From Corynebacterium meridianum (lineage in GTDB: Bacteria; Actinomycetota; Actinomycetes; Mycobacteriales; Mycobacteriaceae): a DNA stretch of 64,000 nucleotides. Numbering within the stretch: position 1 is the stretch's first letter; each line of letters starts with the position of its first letter. This document shows positions 15,260-25,529 of this stretch, in pieces. The position numbers and the translations under genes were made by a program. The notes under the pieces are model-generated. The model worked only from the letters and a program-made list of their open reading frames with translations, searched no databases and was not told the DNA's origin. The stretch is taken from assembly GCF_016342265.1 (NCBI RefSeq), contig NZ_JAEIOS010000009.1, positions 1 to 64,000 on the forward strand, read 5' to 3'.

Positions 15260-15265
15260 ACTTTA
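15260..15265 (-). promoter_or_regulatory. -10 box of the EIIC-like gene (leaderless)
   Basis: TAAAGT on the minus strand, 8 nt before the GTG at 15251, with no SD in between. Confidence 0.4.
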
Positions 15266-15352
15266 GTGAGTTCGGTGTAAAACCGGAACTATCCGGACAC
15301 CGGACAAGTTTGCCATCACCCCTGACACATACCCCCACACCGGTCGAGAAGG

Positions 15353-15382
15353 CGGCCCGGCCCCATCGCGGGGGCCGGGCCG
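15353..15382 (-). terminator. Terminator hairpin after pheT
   Basis: A perfect 12-bp GC stem (15353-15364 with 15371-15382) and a 6-nt loop, 16 nt past the pheT stop. There is no U tract, as is often seen in high-GC actinobacteria. Confidence 0.7.
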
Positions 15383-15398
15383 TCGGAACAGGTGCGGA

Positions 15399-17921
15399 TC
15401 AGGCGCGGATTGTGGCGCCGTGCTCCCGCCCCGCCGCGTCGGCCGCGGCGAGCCGCGCCGCCGAGCACTCGTCGTCGGTCAGCGTACGGTCGGTGGCCCG
15501 GAACCGTAGCGCGAACGCCAGCGACTTCCGGTTCTCGCCGAGGCTCTCCGAGCGGTAGACATCGAAGAGCTCGACGCTCTCGATCAGCTCTCCCGCAGCC
15601 GACAGCAGGGTCCGGCGCACATCCTCCGCCGGAACGTCCTCGTCGACGACGAGCGCGATGTCCTGCATCAGCGCCGGGAACGGGGACAGCACCGGCGCCG
15701 GTGTCGAGGGCGCGAACGGCAGTGCCGTGACGTCCAGCTCCATCGCGCACGTGCGCGCGGGCAGGCCCGCACGCTCCAGGATCTGCGGGTGCAGCTCCCC
15801 GGCGTACCCGACGACGGTACCGTCGACACTCAACGCGGCGCACCTACCGGGGTGCCACGGCAGCTGTTCGGCGGCCGAGACCTCGAGCTCGACATCGGCC
15901 GCTCGGGCGACAACCCGGGCGGACTCCACCGAGTCGGCCCACGTGTAGGCGCGGGCGGACCCCAGCGGGCCTGCGGCCTCGATGTCCCCGGCACCGACGG
16001 TGGCGACGTGCAGCGGCTGCGCGGGGAGCGAGGCGAGGAGTTCCCCGACAGCCTGATCCGACGGACGGCTCCGCACGTCGGGCATCGGTGACCGGTCGAT
16101 CTCCCCCGCGACCGTGACCTGCTCGACCCCGTAGAGCGAGACGTCGCGCTGCCCCCTGGCGGCGTTGCGCCGGACGGCGTCCAGCATGTTCGGCAGCAGG
16201 GTCGTGCCGAGTACGGATCGGTCGGCCTCGAGCGGGTTGAGCACCGCGACGGTCCGCCGCCTGGGATCGTCCGCGTCGAGCCCCCAGACGTCGAAGACGT
16301 CGGCCTCGGTGAACGGACTCGGGAGGATCTCGGTGTAACCGTTGTACGCGAGGGCGTGACCGATCGCGCGGCGGCGCCGCTGTGCGGGTGTCAGGCCGCG
16401 GCCGGCCGGGGCGGTGGGGACGACGGAGGGAATGTCCTCCAGCCCCTCAAGGCGCAGCACCTCCTCCACCAGGTCCGCGTCCATCGTGATGTCGGGGCGC
16501 CACGTCGGGGGTGTGACCGTGAGGACGTCACCGTCACGGTCGACGACACATCCGACCTCCTCGAGACGGGAGATGACGGTGTCGTGGCTGATGTCCATCC
16601 CAGCGATACGCGCGGGGCGGTTGACGTCCATCCGTACCGTCGGCATGGCGGGGACGTCACCGACCAGGGTCCGCCGGGAGTCCACGGTGCCTCCGGCGAT
16701 CCGGGCCAGCAGATGGGCCGCGACGTCGAGCGCGATCTCGACGAGAGCGGGATCGACCCCCCGCTCGAATCGGCGCGAGGCCTCACTGGACAACCGGTGT
16801 CTGCGGGAGGTCCGGGCGACGGTGATCGGATCCCAGTTCGCGGCCTCCAGGTAGACGTCGGAGGTGTCGTCGCTGATCTCGGAGGAGGCTCCGCCCATGA
16901 CACCCGCCAGCGAGAGCACACCCGATCCGTCAGCGATGACGACATCCTCGGGGTCGAGGGTGCGCGTCACGTCATCGAGGGTGTCGAGCTTCTCCCCCTT
17001 CTCCGCGCGGCGCACGACGAGCGTGTCTCCGGTGATCCGGGCCACGTCGAAGGCGTGCATCGGCTGTCCGAACAGCATCATCACGTAGTTCGTGACATCG
17101 GTGGCGGCATTCACCGGACGCTGGCCGCAGAGCATCAGCTCCCGCTGCATCCACAGGGGCGACTCGGCTCCGGCAGCGGTTCCCGTCACCCGGCGGAGTC
17201 CGAACCGGACGGCCTTCGTCTCCGGACGCACATCGACGGTCAGTAGTTCACCGTCGGGCGTGGGCACCGAGACGTCGATGCCCGCCACACCCGGCTCGTG
17301 CGCCGGATCCTTGAACGTTAGGCCGAAGGCGCTCGCTATCTCGCGGGCCAACCCCCGCGCGGAAAGTGCGTAGCCACGGTCCGGCGTCACGTTGACGTCG
17401 AACACCGTGTCATCCAGTCCCATGACGGCGCGCGCATCGGAACCGAGCTCGTGGTCAACGTCGTCGGGGAGGGTGATGATGCCCTTGTTCTGCTGGGTGG
17501 TGAGCCCGAGTTCAGCGGCGGAACAGATCATGCCTGCGGACATCCGCCCGTAGGTCTCGCGCGCGGCGATCTCGAAGTTCCCCGGAAGCACGCATCCGGG
17601 AAGGGACACGACGACGTGGTCTCCCTCGCTGAAATTGCGGGCGCCGCAGACGATCGACTGCAGTTCCCCGGTCCCGTTGGCGTCGCCCACGTTGACGTGG
17701 CAGTGCCTGATCGGCTTCTTGAATCCGGTGAGCTCCTCGATCGACTCGACCCGTCCGATGACCAGTGGACCGGTGGTTTCCGGGATCGCGGAGAAGCCTT
17801 CGGTCTCGAAACCGACGCGGACGAAGCCGCTGTCGAGTTCGGTGTCGGTGACCGACCAGTCCGACCGGGTTCCGTCGGCGGAACGCAGCAGCCGGGTGAC
17901 CCAGTTCTTGGCGATGAGCAT
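15399..17921 (-). CDS. pheT: Phenylalanyl-tRNA synthetase beta subunit
   Basis: Beta chain of the alpha2-beta2 PheRS. The 840-aa protein carries the N-terminal tRNA-binding EMAP-like domain (residues about 40-155), the B3/B4 editing domain, B5, a degenerate class II core, and the C-terminal anticodon-binding FDX-ACB domain (SPFPALMQDIALVVDEDVPAEDV onward is its start). The ATG at 17921 has AGGAG 12 nt upstream. It is co-directional with pheS, 59 nt apart, forming the pheST operon. Confidence 0.96.
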   Translation of the reverse strand: MLIAKNWVTRLLRSADGTRSDWSVTDTELDSGFVRVGFETEGFSAIPETTGPLVIGRVESIEELTGFKKPIRHCHVNVGDANGTGELQSIVCGARNFSEGDHVVVSLPGCVLPGNFEIAARETYGRMSAGMICSAAELGLTTQQNKGIITLPDDVDHELGSDARAVMGLDDTVFDVNVTPDRGYALSARGLAREIASAFGLTFKDPAHEPGVAGIDVSVPTPDGELLTVDVRPETKAVRFGLRRVTGTAAGAESPLWMQRELMLCGQRPVNAATDVTNYVMMLFGQPMHAFDVARITGDTLVVRRAEKGEKLDTLDDVTRTLDPEDVVIADGSGVLSLAGVMGGASSEISDDTSDVYLEAANWDPITVARTSRRHRLSSEASRRFERGVDPALVEIALDVAAHLLARIAGGTVDSRRTLVGDVPAMPTVRMDVNRPARIAGMDISHDTVISRLEEVGCVVDRDGDVLTVTPPTWRPDITMDADLVEEVLRLEGLEDIPSVVPTAPAGRGLTPAQRRRRAIGHALAYNGYTEILPSPFTEADVFDVWGLDADDPRRRTVAVLNPLEADRSVLGTTLLPNMLDAVRRNAARGQRDVSLYGVEQVTVAGEIDRSPMPDVRSRPSDQAVGELLASLPAQPLHVATVGAGDIEAAGPLGSARAYTWADSVESARVVARAADVELEVSAAEQLPWHPGRCAALSVDGTVVGYAGELHPQILERAGLPARTCAMELDVTALPFAPSTPAPVLSPFPALMQDIALVVDEDVPAEDVRRTLLSAAGELIESVELFDVYRSESLGENRKSLAFALRFRATDRTLTDDECSAARLAAADAAGREHGATIRA

Positions 17922-17980
17922 GTGGGGGATTCTCCTGGGGTTGAAGACGATGGTGAGAGGGAACGGAAACGGTGACGCGG

Positions 17981-19123
<1,143 letters not shown>

Positions 19124-19149
19124 TCATCCGGGTCACCGTGCTCTGCAGG

Positions 19150-19155
19150 ATCTTA
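19150..19155 (-). promoter_or_regulatory. Candidate pheST -10 box
   Basis: TAAGAT on the minus strand, giving a leader of roughly 125 nt before pheS. No good -35 is seen. A small perfect hairpin (19118-19132) lies in the leader, but no Phe-rich leader peptide was found. Confidence 0.3.
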
Positions 19156-19203
19156 CCCGTTCGAGTGACGGGGACCGTGTCACGGGGATCCGTGGTGCTT
19201 TTC

Positions 19204-20016
19204 TCAGGGGCGGTGCTGCGCCCGTGCCGACGCGTAGAGGCAGATCGCCGCCGCGGTCGCCAGGTTCAGCGACTCGGCTCGCCCCCGGATCGGGATGTGG
19301 ATACGGTGATCGGCGTTCTCGAGCAGATCCTCGGGTAGTCCGTGTGCCTCGTTACCGAAGAGCCACGCGGTGGAACCAGCGAGGACCGGGTCCGCGTCGT
19401 CGAGGCTGAGTTCACCGTCCGCCGCTGTGGCGATGACCGTGAGACCGCGTTCCCGCAGCCTTCCGATGACATCGGTGTGCTCGTGGTGCCGCACCACGGG
19501 CAGGTGGAACAGTGATCCGGCTGAGGCCCGAGCGGATTTCCCGTTCTGTGGGTCGACGGTGTCCCCGGTGAAAATCACCGAATCGGCGCCGACGGCGTCG
19601 GCGACACGAATCACGGTTCCCGCATTGCCCGGCTCGGATGTCTCGACCGGGACGGCCACGAGACGGGGGTTCGCGGTGAGCGCCTCATCCAGTCCCGTCA
19701 GTACGGGCCGGCACACCGCCACGAGACCTGCCGGGGTGACGGTCTCCGACAACTGCCGTCCCGCCTTGTCCGTGACCGGATGGATGTAGACCCCGGCGGA
19801 GGCCGCGGTGTTGAGCAGCGCGGCGAACCGGCCCGCAGCGGACTCGGTGACGAAGATGTCGGTGGCCGTTCCGCGGCCGACGGCGGCCTCGACACAGTTG
19901 ATCCCCTCGACGAGGAACAGCCCGGCCTTCCGCCGTCCGGCACTGCGGTGGAGTTTGACGGCCGAGACGACACGGGGGGTGCGTTCCGTCGCTGGTTCGG
20001 AGAAATCGAGGTGCAT
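19204..20016 (-). CDS. TrmH/SpoU-family RNA methyltransferase
   Basis: A SAM-dependent 2'-O-ribose methyltransferase of the SPOUT fold, acting on rRNA or tRNA. The 270-aa protein has an N-terminal substrate-binding domain and the three family motifs: ETSEPGNAGTVIRVADA, AWLFGNEAHGLPEDLL and IPIRGRAESLNLATAAAICL (the knotted SAM site). The frame is open upstream, but MHLDFSEPATERTP at 20016 matches the family start. It sits between rplT and pheS, as in related genomes. Confidence 0.88.
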   Translation of the reverse strand: MHLDFSEPATERTPRVVSAVKLHRSAGRRKAGLFLVEGINCVEAAVGRGTATDIFVTESAAGRFAALLNTAASAGVYIHPVTDKAGRQLSETVTPAGLVAVCRPVLTGLDEALTANPRLVAVPVETSEPGNAGTVIRVADAVGADSVIFTGDTVDPQNGKSARASAGSLFHLPVVRHHEHTDVIGRLRERGLTVIATAADGELSLDDADPVLAGSTAWLFGNEAHGLPEDLLENADHRIHIPIRGRAESLNLATAAAICLYASARAQHRP

Positions 20017-20087
20017 GGGATCCAACCTAGCAGCGGCACCGGCGTACTCCTGCCACCGGGGACGGGCCGAAACCACCTCCGAACGTG

Positions 20088-20126
20088 AAAAACCGCCCCT
20101 GCCTCCGTTTCGGGAGGAGGGACGGC
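20088..20126 (-). terminator. Rho-independent terminator of infC-rpmI-rplT
   Basis: A GC-rich stem (20093-20106 with 20113-20125, one bulge and one G-U) around a 6-nt loop, followed on the minus strand by TTTTT (20088-20092). It is a strong intrinsic terminator 37 nt after the rplT stop. Confidence 0.85.
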
Positions 20127-20162
20127 TTGGGGAACAACCACTGAGTGTTCCGGTGAACAGAC

Positions 20163-20546
20163 CTAGGCGGCCTTCGGGGCGTTGACGTCCTCGGGGAGGG
20201 CGGCCTTCGCGGCCTCGCAGATCGCGGAGAATGCACCAAAGTCGTTGACGGCGAGCTCGGCGAGGATCTTGCGGTCGACCTCGATCTCAGCGAGCCGCAG
20301 GCCCTGGATGAGGCGGTTGTAGGTGATGCCATTCATCCGGGCAGCGGCGTTGATGCGCTGGATCCACAGGCGGCGAAACTGGCCCTTGCGTGCGCGACGA
20401 TCGCGGTACGCGTAGGTCATCGAGTGGAGCATCTGCTCCTTGGCCTTGCGGTACAGGCGCGAGCGCTGTCCACGGTAGCCCTTGGCGGAATTGAGGATGA
20501 CGCGACGCTTCTTCTTGGCGTTCACTGACCGCTTGACACGTGCCAC
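20163..20546 (-). CDS. rplT: 50S ribosomal protein L20
   Basis: A 127-aa 23S-rRNA-binding assembly protein. The basic N-terminus ([14 protein letters not shown]) and the motif [21 protein letters not shown] are diagnostic. It begins with GTG (20546) after AAGGAAG. It is the last gene of the conserved infC-rpmI-rplT operon. In other bacteria L20 or IF3 autoregulates this operon. Confidence 0.98.
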   Translation of the reverse strand: MARVKRSVNAKKKRRVILNSAKGYRGQRSRLYRKAKEQMLHSMTYAYRDRRARKGQFRRLWIQRINAAARMNGITYNRLIQGLRLAEIEVDRKILAELAVNDFGAFSAICEAAKAALPEDVNAPKAA

Positions 20547-20623
20547 GGTAAAACTTCCTTACGAATCTTGGGGGTTAGTTACTTTGGAGGGGGACGCAGA
20601 CCGCCGGTACCGGCGGCCCGACG

Positions 20624-20818
20624 TCACGCCCGGCCGAGGAGACGCTTGACGCGCTTGGTGTCGGCCTTCGAGACGTCCGTGGTGCCCTTCAGGCGACGGG
20701 TCCGGGTGGAGGGCTTTCCCTCGAGGAGGTGGCGACGGTTGGCCTTCTCGCGGCGCAGCTTGCCGGAGCCGGAGACCTTGATTCGCTTTGCGGTGCCCTT
20801 GTGGGTCTTCTGCTTCAT
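20624..20818 (-). CDS. rpmI: 50S ribosomal protein L35
   Basis: A 64-aa, very basic ribosomal protein beginning [20 protein letters not shown] and containing the [14 protein letters not shown] end typical of L35. It lies between infC and rplT in the conserved operon. Confidence 0.97.
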   Translation of the reverse strand: MKQKTHKGTAKRIKVSGSGKLRREKANRRHLLEGKPSTRTRRLKGTTDVSKADTKRVKRLLGRA

Positions 20819-20846
20819 GAGTGATGTCCTTAAAAAGCTAGTGTGT

Positions 20847-21368
<522 letters not shown>

Positions 21369-21380
21369 GTGTACTCCTAG

Positions 21381-21417
21381 GGTTGCAGTGAATAATGCGT
21401 GATACCGCACCGCAACC
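21381..21417 (-). promoter_or_regulatory. Hairpin abutting the infC Shine-Dalgarno
   Basis: The arms 21381-21390 and 21408-21417 form a 10-bp stem with one G-U and a 17-nt loop. On the mRNA the stem ends 2 nt before AGGAG, so it could modulate ribosome access to infC. Confidence 0.45.
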
Positions 21418-21953
21418 TGAATGTCCCCTTCCATCACGCCGAACCCGGAGAAACGAAAACCCGCTGCCGACACATTGAGTGACGACGGCGGGAGATCCGG
21501 GCACGAGTTCGACCAATCACGGAAACCACTCGGAACTGCAGCCGATGGAGACTGAGCTCCACGGCACGGCTGCACCGAATGGACCCGGAGGATCGAAACT
21601 ACGCGGCAACCAATGTCCAACCTGACGGTGATGCCAGGCGGCGTATGGTGGGAGGGACCTCCACTTTGCGGCCCTGTGCACTTTCCGGCGAATCCGTCAT
21701 TCCCTCCACACAAGCCGTGAAAAGAGCCATGAAATCATGGCTTCGGGGACTGGAACCGGACCGTCCCGGGACTGCATCCGCAGCTCCGACAGGCCCAGAC
21801 CATCCCCGATCGTTACGGAGAATGTGTGAAAGTCCAACGGACACACTAGAGAAGCCCACACTGGGCGGTAGTGCCACGAACTTTATCACGGTCGGCGCGA
21901 CACCTCAAATCATCCGAGCTCATGTCGCCCCGGTGTCCCCGGAGCGTGCTCGC
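21418..21953. other. Long structured infC upstream region
   Basis: No convincing gene. The stretch contains, on the minus strand, a candidate promoter (TTGGAC 21832-21837, TAACGAT near 21809-21815), a terminator-like palindrome (21725-21742 followed by CTTTTC), and a two-tier hairpin (21537-21574: outer 8 bp, inner 5 bp). Together these suggest a leader of about 430 nt with possible attenuation. Confidence 0.4.
21716..21742 (-). terminator. Terminator-like palindrome in the infC leader
   Basis: AGCCATGA and TCATGGCT (21725-21742) form an 8-bp inverted repeat followed on the minus strand by CTTTTC. It could end the upstream surface-protein gene or attenuate infC transcription. Confidence 0.4.
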
Positions 21954-22796
21954 TCAGGGGGCCACATAGACGACAGCGTTGTCCCCTCCCCGACATTCCC
22001 AGGCTCCCGCTCCCTTCGGGGTGCATCGCATCCGGTACTTCTGGCCGGTCACCGGGGATACCGCCGAGATTGTCCGGGACGCGTTTCCCCCCTGCCCGGC
22101 GATCTGACGCCCGACATTCATCGCGAAACCACAACTGGTCACGTCGGTTCCCGAATAGACCCCGAATTGACCTGATTCTCCACACCCCCGGGAACCATCC
22201 GGCACGGAGAACTCCGGTTTCGCTCGGGTCGTCTTGCTGGTGGCGCTCGTCGTCGATTCCGTGGTCCGGGTTTTCGTCTCCGATGTCGACGAGGTCGACT
22301 CCCGCGAACCGGTGGTGGTCGGCGTCCGAGTCGCCTCGGTGGCATCCGGTTCCGTCGTCAAGGTGACGACCGTGGTGTCGACCACGACCGGCTCCCCGCC
22401 GGGCGGGACGGTATCCGTGTTTCCGGACCTGCCCCACCCCAGGACGGTGAAACCGAGGGCGACCACCGACAGCACAGCAATGATGATCACGAGAAGAAAG
22501 CCGATCACCACCCCGGTCATCTTCCGGCGTCCACCGTTTTCCCCGGATCCCGGCTGCGTCGCGGTGATCCGCTGTGAGGTCCGTGCGGCCGACGCCGACG
22601 ATCCGACGGGGGGCATCTGCTGGGTCGGGGTCGGATCCGAACTGGCGCTGGACCACCCGGCGCCTGCGGACGCATCATGCGCGAACACATCACTCTCCGG
22701 TGGAACATCCGTCCGCGGATCCTCCCGACCACGGCCCTGCCCGGACGCCGCGGATCCGTGGTCGTCGGGGGTATTCCGTCCGTTCGCTTCAGTCAC
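21954..22796 (-). CDS. Single-pass membrane protein with C-terminal four-cysteine domain
   Basis: A 280-aa protein. It has a disordered cytoplasmic N-terminus (about 95 aa), one transmembrane helix (MTGVVIGFLLVIIIAVLSVV, about residues 93-115) and an extracytoplasmic Ser/Thr-rich linker. The C-terminal domain has four cysteines, with SCGFAMNVGRQIAG, ISAVSPVTGQKYRMRC and GGDNAVVYV. Domains ending in SPVTGQ-Y-M-C and GGNNAVVY are widespread in Mycobacteriales surface proteins, some attached to Ser/Thr kinases; no ligand is known to me. It starts with GTG (22796) after GAGG. Confidence 0.75.
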   Translation of the reverse strand: MTEANGRNTPDDHGSAASGQGRGREDPRTDVPPESDVFAHDASAGAGWSSASSDPTPTQQMPPVGSSASAARTSQRITATQPGSGENGGRRKMTGVVIGFLLVIIIAVLSVVALGFTVLGWGRSGNTDTVPPGGEPVVVDTTVVTLTTEPDATEATRTPTTTGSRESTSSTSETKTRTTESTTSATSKTTRAKPEFSVPDGSRGCGESGQFGVYSGTDVTSCGFAMNVGRQIAGQGGNASRTISAVSPVTGQKYRMRCTPKGAGAWECRGGDNAVVYVAP

Positions 22797-23034
22797 CGGT
22801 GAACCTCATTCGTTGGATGCCGACGCGAGAAACCCGGAGGACCCGGGTTTCCGGAACGACGGCTCAATTCGTCACAGTGCCAAGAATAGTGCGAAACTGC
22901 CCGCATTCATCCCCCGCCCCGCCGCAACTCGGGTCCCGGACATGCACCCTCGTGCGGATTGCCTGGCCCGTTGTGTTCGGCCTACCCCGGGTGACGAAGT
23001 TGTTTACGGGGGTCACAAACCCACTCATTGGGCC
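22797..23034. other. Divergent intergenic region
   Basis: Separates the minus-strand surface protein from the plus-strand DUF2339 gene. The only element seen is the leaderless promoter of the latter at its right end. Confidence 0.4.
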
Positions 23035-23040
23035 TAAGAT
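23035..23040 (+). promoter_or_regulatory. -10 box of the DUF2339 gene (leaderless)
   Basis: TAAGAT followed by exactly 7 nt and then the ATG at 23048, so transcription should start at the A of the start codon. Confidence 0.6.
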
Positions 23041-23047
23041 CTGGACT

Positions 23048-25477
23048 ATGTCAACGGATCCGACCTCCCGCAAACAGCTAGAGGAAGCCCTCCACAGCCT
23101 CAATGCCCTGGAAAAGGCTGTGTCCGAAGCCCGATTGAAGGTCAATCGGGCTTTGGAGGACGACGCCGCCTCCGCTTCTGATGCCGTGCCGGCGGACACT
23201 CAGGCTCCGGATACCCGGGAAAGCGATCAGCACGACGACCATCCACCGGCTGCGGTGGAGATCACGCGGTCGCCGGATCCCGAGGAAGCTCCGGACGATA
23301 TCAACCAGCCTCCTGCGCAATCCTCCGACTCCACGGACAGGCACGCGGCGTCAGATCACCCGACCCCGAAGCCGTCGCAGCCACCGGCACAACAGAGTTT
23401 CCGATCGTGGCCGCCGGTCCCCCCACGACCACAGGGCGCACAACCACAACCCGCCGGCGGGCCCCCACGCCAACGCCGACCACGACCGTTACCGCCCGGC
23501 ACACCTCCACGCCCCCGCGGCGCACAACCGTGGCCCCCCAACCCCCAACGACCACAGGGCGCACAACCACAACCCACCGCCGCGCCCACACGCCCACGGG
23601 GACCACAACCACCGCTCCCCGGCACACCGCAACGACAACCGGGAGCCCCCGCAGGGCCCCATGTCGGATTCAACGGCGTTCCACTCCCGGGATCCGTACT
23701 CCTCGAACCGTGGTGGCGCTCCGAGAACGCGGTCATCCGTTTCCTGGCCATCGGCGGCGCGCTGATTACCCTGGCAGGTGTGGCGCTGCTGGTCGTTCTC
23801 GCGGTCCAGAGCGGGATCCTCGGACCGGTCGGCAGAGTGGCTCTCGCCTACATTCTGGCCGCACTGTTCGCCGCAGGCTCCGTCGTCGTCAACAACCGCT
23901 TCGACGAGCGGATCAGCAACACCACGACGGTCGTCAGCGCATTTCTGATCACGGCACTTCTCACGGCCATGACGACGACGGCATTCGTCGTGTTCCACTA
24001 TTACTGGTTGCCGAATTGGGCCGGATCGATACTCTGCATGGTGTTCCTCGGATTCTCCCTCTATGCCCTCCGTCAGTGGCGGATGGTGCACACGGGGATC
24101 GCGGTCGGAATCCTCGGAACCGTGTTCATGGTTCTCTGGCATGCGTTTCAGATGACCCTGTATCTCGACCTCGGGACAACCGGGACGTCCGCGACGAGTT
24201 GGACCGTGCCCGCGGCGATGCCCGCGTTGATGCTGCTCATCTCCACTTTCGGTCGCGGCTGTCCCGGTTCCCGACAAACGGCGTCGTACCTGCTTATCAC
24301 CGGCGCGGCCTCCGGCCGCATCCTGTTCAGCGGGAACAGCTTCGTATCGGACGTCGACTACGCACTGACTACGCTCATCGCTGTGCTGTTCGTGGTCGTG
24401 GTCGTGGTCGATCGTGTCCCGACTTCGGCCGGATCGGAAAAGCTGGCCGCTGTCTGGGCACCGATCGCCGCGCTGTTCATAGCAGCGTGCAGCCCGAGAA
24501 TTCTGTTTGTGTCCGGCACGACGCCCTACATCCCCTGGATCCTCCTCATCGCACTCATCACGTTGGTCGTCATCGGATACACCATCAGGAGAAGGACGCA
24601 AGCGGACGATGGTCTTTCTCCGGCGGCATTCGTCGCTCCGACACTGGTCACGGTTGGTGCGACAACCATTCCACTGAGCTTCTTCCTGATCGACCTGACA
24701 CTGTTGGCATCGGCGACATCCTGGTCGGCGGCTGGAATCGTGACATATGACCGGACTGTATTCCTCGCCGTCACCCTGGCTGCTGTCGTCGCTCTGCCCA
24801 GGCTGCAGTCCGGAAACACCCCCTGGATCACATGGATAGCGTCGACCCTCCTATTCACGGTGGCCACGGGCCAGGCCGTATTCGGCCGCAACGTCGATCT
24901 CCTTCTCCGTCCGGAACGGATGATCGAGGGACTCCTTCTCATCCTCATCGTCGTGACCGCCCTGTTGAGCCGGGCGAATTTCGACGATATGCCGCCCGCG
25001 GGCCGCGTTCTGATCGCTCTTTCGGGGCTCCACCTGTCGGCGGTGGGCGTGGTGTCGGTCGCCACGTACGTCGGGAAAATGGTGAACCAGGTTGATCTCG
25101 GTTTCTTCGTCGGGCATGCGGCGGTGTCGATCCTCTGGATCGGCCTCGCAGCCTACGTGCTCCTCGCTAATAACGGGCTCAGCGCACAGGCATCCCTGAG
25201 TTCCGGAGCCCTGCTCGCCGTAGCCGGAGTCGTCAAGCTCATTTTCATCGATCTCAGCACGATCGGCGGGATGATGCGGGTCGTGGCGTTCCTGGTCTCC
25301 GGCACGGCTCTCCTGGTGATAGCCGCTCTCCGCGCCAGACGAGACCAGTCCGCCGCGAAGCCCGCGGACAACGGTGAACCCTCCCCCTCACCCGTTACCG
25401 GGGACAGTTCCCCGGAATCGGAAGGACCCACACACGGGACGACCGCGAGCCCGCGGCCTCCGGACAACGGGGAGTGA
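23048..25477 (+). CDS. DUF2339-type polytopic membrane protein
   Basis: A 809-aa protein of unknown function. Residues 1-45 are a predicted coiled coil (RKQLEEALHSLNALEKAVSE). Next comes an acidic stretch, then a Pro/Gln/Arg-rich repetitive region (about residues 95-215). Twenty or so transmembrane segments follow, typical of DUF2339 proteins (WWRSENAVIRFLAIGGALITLAG marks the start), and a Pro/Ser-rich tail. The frame is open upstream, but the ATG at 23048 is preceded by a perfectly placed leaderless -10 box. It is convergent with uvrA. Confidence 0.8.
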   Translation: MSTDPTSRKQLEEALHSLNALEKAVSEARLKVNRALEDDAASASDAVPADTQAPDTRESDQHDDHPPAAVEITRSPDPEEAPDDINQPPAQSSDSTDRHAASDHPTPKPSQPPAQQSFRSWPPVPPRPQGAQPQPAGGPPRQRRPRPLPPGTPPRPRGAQPWPPNPQRPQGAQPQPTAAPTRPRGPQPPLPGTPQRQPGAPAGPHVGFNGVPLPGSVLLEPWWRSENAVIRFLAIGGALITLAGVALLVVLAVQSGILGPVGRVALAYILAALFAAGSVVVNNRFDERISNTTTVVSAFLITALLTAMTTTAFVVFHYYWLPNWAGSILCMVFLGFSLYALRQWRMVHTGIAVGILGTVFMVLWHAFQMTLYLDLGTTGTSATSWTVPAAMPALMLLISTFGRGCPGSRQTASYLLITGAASGRILFSGNSFVSDVDYALTTLIAVLFVVVVVVDRVPTSAGSEKLAAVWAPIAALFIAACSPRILFVSGTTPYIPWILLIALITLVVIGYTIRRRTQADDGLSPAAFVAPTLVTVGATTIPLSFFLIDLTLLASATSWSAAGIVTYDRTVFLAVTLAAVVALPRLQSGNTPWITWIASTLLFTVATGQAVFGRNVDLLLRPERMIEGLLLILIVVTALLSRANFDDMPPAGRVLIALSGLHLSAVGVVSVATYVGKMVNQVDLGFFVGHAAVSILWIGLAAYVLLANNGLSAQASLSSGALLAVAGVVKLIFIDLSTIGGMMRVVAFLVSGTALLVIAALRARRDQSAAKPADNGEPSPSPVTGDSSPESEGPTHGTTASPRPPDNGE
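23425..23575 (+). repeat. Imperfect direct repeats in the Pro/Gln-rich region of the DUF2339 gene
   Basis: A 28-bp unit recurs exactly at 23425-23452 and 23548-23575, 123 bp apart, encoding RPQGAQPQP. Weaker copies (RPRGAQPWP, RPRGPQPPL) lie between and after. This is an in-frame low-complexity expansion. Confidence 0.8.
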
Positions 25478-25505
25478 GGGCCGGTCCCGCTGCCCGTCCG
25501 GGGTA

Positions 25506-25529
25506 CCCGTTGCTCAGGTGAGCAACGGG
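25506..25529. terminator. Bidirectional hairpin overlapping the uvrA stop
   Basis: A perfect 11-bp inverted repeat (25506-25516 and 25519-25529) between the convergent DUF2339 and uvrA genes. The left arm includes the uvrA stop codon (25514-25516). Confidence 0.55.

Noticed and set aside
21369..21713. N-terminal extension of infC to an upstream start such as the ATG at 21434
   Set aside because: No SD precedes it, the extra residues are not conserved-looking, and a strong SD sits correctly in front of the ATC.
22574..23047. Upstream extension of the DUF2339 gene
   Set aside because: The extension overlaps the divergent surface-protein gene and is low-complexity. A leaderless promoter fits the ATG at 23048 exactly.
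23401..23660. Repetitive block considered as a CRISPR-like array
   Set aside because: The repeats are in frame, encode Pro/Gln-rich protein, vary in length and spacing, and have no cas genes nearby.
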